Assembly (NCBI GenBank): GCA_964542165.1
Contig: CAZITQ010000349.1
Coordinates: 1-6,038, forward strand
Source: CAYTBN01 sp964542165
GTDB lineage: Bacteria > Myxococcota_A > UBA796 > UBA9615 > CAYRNR01
DNA: 6,038 nucleotides
Reading direction: 5' to 3'
The notes below the pieces were generated by a model. The model saw only the letters and a list, made by a program, of their open reading frames with translations, did no database searches and was not told the origin of the DNA. Positions within the stretch are counted from its first letter, which is position 1; each line of letters starts with the position of its first letter. A program made the translations under genes and the position numbers. Below, piece by piece: positions 1 to 4,356 of this stretch.

Positions 1-1303
1 GGGCGGCGGCGTCCCGGGCACCGGCGGCGCCTGGGGGGGGCGGCCCCCCGGGGGCGGCGGCGCCGTCGTCGTCGTCCCCCGGGCCGGTGTCGTCGTCTCC
101 GGTGTCGTCGTCGTCGCCGGTGGGGACCCCGTCGGGGTCGGGGAGGGTCTTGGAGATGCAATGGAAGGCGCCCGCGGACGTGATGACCACGTCGGCGCTG
201 ATGGGCACGACGGTCACCCCGCGGGCCTCCAGCACGTCGATGGCCTCGTTCTCCAGGTTCTCGTACCCCTCGTACGACGGCATCAGGAAGGTGTCGTCGA
301 TCCAGATCCCGTTGGTGTAGTTGCGCCACACCGACTGGTGGGAGTTGCCGGGCTGGGGGATGCGGACAATCTCGATCTCCTCGCCGGTCACCGGGTCGAC
401 CAGCCCGCTGAGTTGCTGGGACACCGCGGTCTCGATCAGGGTGTGGCTCGACGGATCGTCGCCCTGTTCGTACTGACCGACCACGAGCGTTCGGTGGTCG
501 AGCCAGGTGATCCACATGTCCACGTGGCCGGTGACGTCGTCCAGGGGGGGCAGGATGATCAGCTCCGAACAGCCCAGGTAGTCCTCGTACAGCGCCTCCA
601 TGTCCTCGGTGGAGTACTGGGGGTTCAGCCCCAGGATGGTGTCGCTGACCAGGCAGATCCCGTGGCCGTTGGGCAGGAAGTTGCCGCCCTCGGTGGCAAA
701 GTCCCACTCGTGGCGCGCCACCCCCCACCAGCCGGCGAAATGCTCCGGCTGGGCGTCGTCGTTCGTGCGGTTGTAGCGGACGTAGTGGGCGTCGACGATG
801 CTCGGGGCCAGATCGTGGTCCAGCACGAAGAACGGGCCGTAGTCCCGGATCCAGATGCTGTCGAGCAGGTGGTCGTCGGTCTCGTTGAACCAGACCGCGT
901 CCGTGGGATCCCGACCGGTGTGCTGGGACAGCATCTGCTGACAGCGGGAGACGTCGCCGGCGTCCGAGGGGCCGCTGGCACGGATGTAGATGTAGGGGGT
1001 CGCGCCGTCCCAGGCCGCGTCGAGGAGCGAGAGCCACATGCGGTCCCAGCGGTCGGGATCCGAAGGCGAGCTCTCGCAGTCCCAGCTCAGGATCAGACCG
1101 TCCACCTCCCAGCGCTCGTTGGGGCTGATGACCGGGGTCGGTGGCGGATCCAGGGCGAAGCGCGGGAAGGCGGACGGATCGGCGGCGAACGCCGCCTGGG
1201 CCTCGGCCACCCGCTCGCGCCACGGCCGGCGGGGTTCGGGTCCACGGGCGACCGCGGGCAGGGCGATCCCGAGCGCCACGAGGACCGGCACGGCTCGAAG
1301 CAT
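1..1303 (-). CDS. Secreted agmatine/peptidylarginine deiminase family protein (PAD_porph), C-terminus outside window
   Basis: The frame is open from ATG 1301-1303 to the left edge, giving 434 visible residues and no stop. Residues 1-19 are a signal peptide (MLRAVPVLVALG core, AVA|R cleavage), so the enzyme should be exported. The catalytic domain spans about 62-390: ERWEVDGLILSW near 65-74, WIRDYGP with Asp154, EGGNF at 205-209, GHVDMW with His260 and Asp262, NYTNG with Asn331, and GAFHCIS with Cys382. In this family the Cys attacks a guanidino group and the Asp pair holds it, releasing ammonia and leaving citrulline or a carbamoyl product. From memory, the P. gingivalis enzyme uses Asp130, His236, Asp238, Asn297 and Cys351; the Asp-to-His spacing (106) is identical here. 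Cytosolic agmatine deiminases lack a signal peptide, which favours an extracellular substrate. Residues 396-414 form an Asp/Thr/Gly repeat, then a Gly/Pro/Ala-rich stretch, perhaps leading to a surface-sorting tail. GGAGGT lies nine bases before the ATG, and ATGA overlap couples it to the lipoprotein gene. Confidence 0.9.
   Translation of the reverse strand, partial: MLRAVPVLVALGIALPAVARGPEPRRPWRERVAEAQAAFAADPSAFPRFALDPPPTPVISPNERWEVDGLILSWDCESSPSDPDRWDRMWLSLLDAAWDGATPYIYIRASGPSDAGDVSRCQQMLSQHTGRDPTDAVWFNETDDHLLDSIWIRDYGPFFVLDHDLAPSIVDAHYVRYNRTNDDAQPEHFAGWWGVARHEWDFATEGGNFLPNGHGICLVSDTILGLNPQYSTEDMEALYEDYLGCSELIILPPLDDVTGHVDMWITWLDHRTLVVGQYEQGDDPSSHTLIETAVSQQLSGLVDPVTGEEIEIVRIPQPGNSHQSVWRNYTNGIWIDDTFLMPSYEGYENLENEAIDVLEARGVTVVPISADVVITSAGAFHCISKTLPDPDGVPTGDDDDTGDDDTGPGDDDDGAAAPGGPPPPGAAGARDAAA
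33..49. repeat. G8/C6 homopolymer inverted repeat near the left edge
   Basis: Eight consecutive G (33-40) are followed by CGG and six C (44-49), so the two runs can fold on each other. In the deiminase frame they read as Pro and Gly codons. Runs like this are error-prone in sequencing and assembly, so the deiminase frame beyond this point is less certain than upstream. Confidence 0.6.
62..118 (-). repeat. GAC trinucleotide-rich tract encoding an acidic linker
   Basis: On the minus strand this stretch is almost entirely GAC codons separated by Thr, Gly and Pro codons. It encodes three acidic clusters of four, three and four Asp in the deiminase (residues 396-414). Such tracts act as extended or metal-binding linkers before surface-sorting tails in delta-lineage proteins. 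Changes in copy number would preserve the frame. Confidence 0.75.
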
Positions 1304-1779
1304 CACAGGGACACCTCCGCCGAGCCGATCACCACCACGGCCGCGTCGACGCCCTCGCCCCCGTGCCCCAGCATGCGGGTGGCCCAGCCCTGGGCCCCGT
1401 CCCCCTTGAGGATGATCCCGCTGACCATCTGCTCGCTCCCGCCCCTGGGCGTGAAGCGGACCTCCACGTCCCCCTTGGCGAAGCCCATGTCCGGTTCGCC
1501 GTCGGCGGTCAGCCCCCACAGGCGGACCTCGGCCGACCGGACGCAGAGGCGGACCTTGCCCCCGGCGTAGTCTGCGGTCCGATCCAGGTCCCCCGCGGCC
1601 TCGTCGCCGCAGTCCGGGCGGCTCCAGTCCGGGGGAGGCGTCGCCGGCTCGGGGGTGTCGTCGTCCGCCGCGGGCGTCGGCTGCGGGTCGTCACCCGGAT
1701 CGGGGGTCTTGTCCCCGCCGCAGCTGACGAGCCAGCTCGCAGCCAGCAGGATCGCGAGTCCCAGCTTGAATCCACGCAT
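1303..1779 (-). CDS. Small lipoprotein of unknown function, coupled to the deiminase
   Basis: This is a 158-residue protein with a textbook lipoprotein signal: MRGFKLG, a hydrophobic core and the lipobox LVSC with Cys20. A flexible Asp/Pro/Thr-rich linker (about 23-50) should hold the globular part away from the membrane. The remaining domain (about 52-158) has a Cys57/Cys79 pair that could form a disulfide, and alternating beta strands such as KVRLCV, AEVRLWGL and DVEVRFTP. It ends in a hydrophobic AAVVVIGSAEVSL strand. I recognise no family. The domain is small, beta-rich and roughly 105 residues long. ATG 1777-1779 is chosen because GGGAG lies five bases upstream and the signal peptide begins there; an in-frame ATG at 1789-1791 would add only MGEA. 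The gene begins 61 bases after the porin stop, and its TGA overlaps the deiminase ATG. The pair is therefore likely co-translated, and this protein may be an accessory or anchoring partner of that enzyme (inference). Confidence 0.82.
   Translation of the reverse strand: MRGFKLGLAILLAASWLVSCGGDKTPDPGDDPQPTPAADDDTPEPATPPPDWSRPDCGDEAAGDLDRTADYAGGKVRLCVRSAEVRLWGLTADGEPDMGFAKGDVEVRFTPRGGSEQMVSGIILKGDGAQGWATRMLGHGGEGVDAAVVVIGSAEVSL
1313..1318 (-). promoter_or_regulatory. Shine-Dalgarno GGAGGT for the deiminase
   Basis: GGAGGT on the minus strand lies nine bases before ATG 1301-1303, within the final codons of the small lipoprotein gene. It is a near-consensus site at acceptable spacing, and it confirms the start that puts a signal peptide at the N-terminus. 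Confidence 0.7.
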
Positions 1780-1784
1780 CGCTT

Positions 1785-1789
1785 CTCCC
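1785..1789 (-). promoter_or_regulatory. Shine-Dalgarno GGGAG for the small lipoprotein
   Basis: GGGAGAA on the minus strand places GGGAG five bases before ATG 1777-1779. This supports that start over ATG 1789-1791, whose own upstream GGAG is nine bases away and weaker. Confidence 0.6.
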
Positions 1790-1796
1790 ATCGCAG

Positions 1797-1820
1797 GGCG
1801 CTCCCCGGCCGAGTAGCGCC
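1797..1820. repeat. Six-base inverted repeat in the porin-lipoprotein gap
   Basis: GGCGCT at 1797-1802 and AGCGCC at 1815-1820 are perfect inverted copies around a 12-base loop. In minus-strand RNA they form a GC-rich hairpin just before the ribosome site of the small lipoprotein. No U-run follows, so it is not a standard intrinsic terminator; partial attenuation or an mRNA-stability element is possible. Confidence 0.4.
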
Positions 1821-1832
1821 GGGTGCCCGACG

Positions 1833-1861
1833 ATTATTCCTCAGATCGACATCTGGATCAG
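1833..1861 (-). promoter_or_regulatory. Weak candidate promoter ahead of the lipoprotein-deiminase pair
   Basis: The minus strand has AATAAT (1833-1838), five of six matches to a sigma-70 -10 box. It is the only A/T-rich patch in the gap. Seventeen bases upstream lies CTGATC (1856-1861), a poor -35 match (three of six) within the porin's last codons. It could give the last two genes their own transcript, but in a GC-rich organism with unknown sigma factors this is speculative. Confidence 0.2.
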
Positions 1862-3043
1862 CGAACGGATCTCCACGTCGGCGCGGTCGTCGCCCTCGTC
1901 GCACGAGAACTGGGCGCCCACGTCGGTGCGCCACTGGACCCGGCGGCCGAGGATGAAGACGTCGAGCCCGATCCGGGGCTCGTGGATCGATGCGGAGCGG
2001 TCCAGAGGTCGGATCAGCGCGTACTGGCCCACCACTTCCACCCGCCGCCCGATGACGTACCCGGTCCCCGCCCACAGGCCCACGGCACCCGGGATCTGGT
2101 GGGCCGGCAGAGGTCCGTCCTGGATCGTGGCCAGGTAGCCGCCCAGCGACAGGGAGTACCCGGACACCTTCATCAGCCCTTCGAGGGCGGTGCGGATGGC
2201 CCAGTCCTGCCCCGGCGTGGGTTGCAGGTCCCACGCGGCGCTGAGATGGACAGCGAAGCGGAAGGGGCCGGCATCGGGGAGCCCGCCCTCCAGGTCCCCC
2301 TCGCCCTTGGTGTCGATGCCCCGGTGGTTGTAGCCCACCCGAGCGACGATCTCCGGGTGGATCGGGACCGGCTCGACCTCGTCGTCCACGCCGAACAGCA
2401 TCTCCGCCCCCACCCCGTGGGAGGTGCGCGTGTTGACCCCGCTGAACACCCCGAACGCCCACTCGAAGGGGGGCGGCGTACGGTCGGAGTATCCGTCGTG
2501 CAGCGCGATCCCGATCTGCCGCTCGGCGCCGAAGACCTGGGTGATCACCGGCCAGTCCACCAGCTGCCGGTCGGCGAACGAACGCGTGCGGAAGCGGGAG
2601 AACGGGATCTTCCAGACCCCGAACCGCAGACGAAGCGCCGGTGTGAACGAGTAGTCCCCGTACAGGTCGAGCATCTCGAACTGCCCGGGCAGCACGCTCA
2701 GCTGCAGCTTGTACGAGAAGTCCCGGGTGAAGGCGTTGCCCGACAGCACGAGCCGGATGCGACGGAACTCCACCCGCGCGTCCCTGGACGACGGCCCCGC
2801 GGTGGACTGCCAGTCCTCCCGGTACCTCAGCCAGGCCTGGGCCACCAGGCCGAAGCGCATGCGGTAGCGTCCGTCCGGGCTGGCGATCTCCAGTCGGAAG
2901 GGCTTACGGGGTGCCGTATCGGGCCCGGCGTCCGGTCCACCGGCGGCCTCGTCCGGGGAGGCCACGGTCTCCGCCGCCGCGGGCGGCGCGACCGCCAGCG
3001 CCAGCAGCAGCGCCGCCAGCGCCATGTTCCGGACGGTCGTCAC
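1841..3043 (-). CDS. Outer-membrane porin, OprO/OprP-like (phosphate-selective porin family)
   Basis: This is a 400-residue protein with a Sec signal peptide: an Arg5-containing N-region, an Ala/Leu core, and an AAA|E cleavage site near residue 24. A short Asp/Pro/Ala-rich spacer (25-47) leads into a barrel of alternating polar/hydrophobic strands. Residues about 64-150 show the hallmarks of the Porin_O_P family: an FGLVAQAW strand, RVEFRRIRLVLSG (about 90-102), an aromatic-rich SYKLQL strand, LDLYGDY near 125-131, and RFGVWKIPFSR (about 140-150). A barrel of about 18 strands would fit the length. The last residues (VEIRSLIQMSI) form a strand but end in Ile rather than the usual aromatic residue. 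The family name implies phosphate, but substrate cannot be deduced here; homologues are general anion or oligosaccharide channels. GTG 3041-3043 is chosen because it overlaps the upstream TGA as GTGA and has GAGGAG five bases before it. ATG 3023-3025 would leave a shorter but still functional signal peptide. Confidence 0.88.
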   Translation of the reverse strand: MTTVRNMALAALLLALAVAPPAAAETVASPDEAAGGPDAGPDTAPRKPFRLEIASPDGRYRMRFGLVAQAWLRYREDWQSTAGPSSRDARVEFRRIRLVLSGNAFTRDFSYKLQLSVLPGQFEMLDLYGDYSFTPALRLRFGVWKIPFSRFRTRSFADRQLVDWPVITQVFGAERQIGIALHDGYSDRTPPPFEWAFGVFSGVNTRTSHGVGAEMLFGVDDEVEPVPIHPEIVARVGYNHRGIDTKGEGDLEGGLPDAGPFRFAVHLSAAWDLQPTPGQDWAIRTALEGLMKVSGYSLSLGGYLATIQDGPLPAHQIPGAVGLWAGTGYVIGRRVEVVGQYALIRPLDRSASIHEPRIGLDVFILGRRVQWRTDVGAQFSCDEGDDRADVEIRSLIQMSI

Positions 3044-4356
3044 TGCCACTCCTCGATCCTGGCCAGGCCCACGGCCGCCGGTCCGGGATCGGCGGGCACG
3101 CCGCTGTACCAGACCGAGACGCCGCCGTCCTCGACCAGGGCAAAGGCGTTCAGCGTCGCGCCGTCGTCCCAGCTTCCGCCTCCCCCCGGGGGGAGCACCG
3201 GTTCCTCGGCGCTCCTGGCCCAGCGCAGCCCGTCGGTGGCGACCGCGTGCCCCACCTGCCACGTGCCCGTCCCACCGGCGCTGTACAACAGGTGGTACAG
3301 CCCGTCCTCGAACCAGACCTCGGGGCTCTTGGTCGCGCTGTGCTCCCAGGCTCCTCCGCCCAGGGCGGTGAACACCGGGTTCCCGCAATAACGGGACCAG
3401 GTCACCCCGTCCGCCGAAACGGCGTGGCCGAGCCGCAGCCCCCCCCCATCGGACGCCCCGGACGCGTACCACATCTCGTACGCCGCGCCGTGGGCCACGA
3501 CGGCCGGGTGCGCCACCGAGCCAGCGTCCCAGTCGCCCTCGGCGCCCGCTTCGAGCACCGGATCCGCCGAAAGCAGCTCCCAGGCTTCCCCGTCGGCCGA
3601 CCGGGCCGCGCCGATGACGCTGTGGCCGTCCACGGCACCCTGGAACCACGCGGTCAGCTCCCCGTCCGCGGCCACCAGGGCCGGTCCGTTCGTCGAATCC
3701 GCCGCCCAGTCGGCGCCGCCGACGCCCGCCGGGATCACGGGCTGGTCCACGAGCCGCTCGAACGTGGTGCCGTCCTCGGACCAGGCCGCACCGATCTCGT
3801 AGTCCTCCCCCCGGGCTCCGTAGAGCATCAGGTAGCCGCCGTCGAAGGGCGCCACCGACGGCATCATCACCGTGTCGGCCTCCCAGTCGCTGCCCACGAC
3901 CACCTCGAGCACGGGATCGTCGCCCAGGCGGTCGACGGCGGGAACGGGCACCGGATCGGGGATGTCGCCCTGCTTGACGATCCCCCACGCGTAGCCGAAG
4001 GGGTGGACCGTCAGGTCGGCGGTCTTCAGGGTCGCCCGCTGCTGGTAGGAGACCTCCACGGTGACATGGACGTCACCGGGGGACATCGGCCCGAGACAGG
4101 CCTGACCCACGCCGTCGTCGTCCAGCTCCCCGGCGGGGCGGAACACCTCGCCGTCGGTGCTCATTCGAAGCCCGCCACCCGACGCGGGGACCAGGCCCAG
4201 GATGGCGGTCACGTCCACGCACACCTCGGCGCACTCGTCGTACCCCTCGGCCGGTTCCAGGGTCACGATCAGCTTGGGATCGTCGGGGGGACACCCGGGC
4301 CCCAGCACCACCCCGAGGGCCAGAGGGACGGCGGCCAGCCACGTCGTTCGCATCAT
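3040..4356 (-). CDS. Lipoprotein with a five-bladed beta-propeller (GH43/GH130-like fold)
   Basis: This is a 438-residue protein. It begins with a lipoprotein-type signal peptide: MMRTTW, a hydrophobic core, and Cys22 preceded by L-G-P-G, a relaxed lipobox. Residues 28-118 form a beta-rich, Ig-like region with three Cys (42, 46, 87). Residues 135-438 contain five similar units starting near 135, 193, 253, 314 and 373. Each has S-x-DG-x-x-W/F, then xPV(L/I/F), G-x-x-W, a P- or N-containing strand, and a Y/W-x-x-W/Y strand followed by a small loop. This is the pattern of the five-bladed propellers of the GH32/43/62/68/130 group. I could not assign the full catalytic acid set, so glycan binding is as likely as hydrolysis. 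The frame stays open upstream to 4851, but ATG 4354-4356 is preferred. It overlaps the upstream stop, has GAGGAG five bases before it, and starts the signal peptide exactly. The next ATG, at 4351-4353, is adjacent and equally possible. Confidence 0.88.
   Translation of the reverse strand: MMRTTWLAAVPLALGVVLGPGCPPDDPKLIVTLEPAEGYDECAEVCVDVTAILGLVPASGGGLRMSTDGEVFRPAGELDDDGVGQACLGPMSPGDVHVTVEVSYQQRATLKTADLTVHPFGYAWGIVKQGDIPDPVPVPAVDRLGDDPVLEVVVGSDWEADTVMMPSVAPFDGGYLMLYGARGEDYEIGAAWSEDGTTFERLVDQPVIPAGVGGADWAADSTNGPALVAADGELTAWFQGAVDGHSVIGAARSADGEAWELLSADPVLEAGAEGDWDAGSVAHPAVVAHGAAYEMWYASGASDGGGLRLGHAVSADGVTWSRYCGNPVFTALGGGAWEHSATKSPEVWFEDGLYHLLYSAGGTGTWQVGHAVATDGLRWARSAEEPVLPPGGGGSWDDGATLNAFALVEDGGVSVWYSGVPADPGPAAVGLARIEEWQ
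3043..3954 (-). repeat. Five degenerate protein repeats (beta-propeller blades)
   Basis: Five consecutive units of about 58-66 residues make up the C-terminal two-thirds of the propeller lipoprotein (residues 135-192, 193-252, 253-313, 314-372, 373-438). Shared positions include the S-x-DG-x-x-W turn, PV followed by L/I/F, and G-x-x-W. The copies are diverged in DNA, so this is an old structural repeat and not a recent tandem duplication. Confidence 0.75.
3049..3054 (-). promoter_or_regulatory. Shine-Dalgarno GAGGAG for the porin (decides the GTG start)
   Basis: The minus strand reads GAGGAG, five bases before GTG 3041-3043. It is embedded in the propeller gene's last codons as Glu-Glu (C-terminus EEWQ). 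Sequence and spacing are identical to the preceding junction. The site favours the overlapping GTG over the ATG 18 bases downstream. Confidence 0.75.

Noticed and set aside
62..131. CRISPR or satellite array in the GTC/GAC repeats
   Set aside because: The units are three bases long, have no spacers and are in frame with the deiminase, so this is a coding low-complexity linker.
625..981. 118-codon minus-strand frame inside the deiminase
   Set aside because: It is a frame-shadow of the deiminase; its Ser/Thr/Arg-rich translation has no motif.
161..1570. 469-codon plus-strand open frame
   Set aside because: It is antisense to the deiminase and lipoprotein genes. Its translation is Val/Gly/Arg/Asp-rich with no domain, while the minus strand shows family motifs, signal peptides and ribosome sites.
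1797..1820. Intrinsic terminator after the porin
   Set aside because: A hairpin exists, but no U-run follows on the minus strand, so I record it only as an inverted repeat.
1509..2462. 317-codon minus-strand open frame
   Set aside because: It is out of frame with the porin and lipoprotein genes, is Arg/Gly/Pro-rich low-complexity, and crosses the gap between two well-supported genes.
1823..3391. 522-codon plus-strand open frame
   Set aside because: It is antisense to the porin. Long stop-free shadows are expected opposite GC-rich genes, and the translation lacks any recognisable structure.
3044..3988. N-terminal extension of the porin
   Set aside because: The extension is low-complexity Arg/Gly sequence antiphase to the propeller gene. 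The signal peptide starts at GTG 3043 with its own ribosome site.
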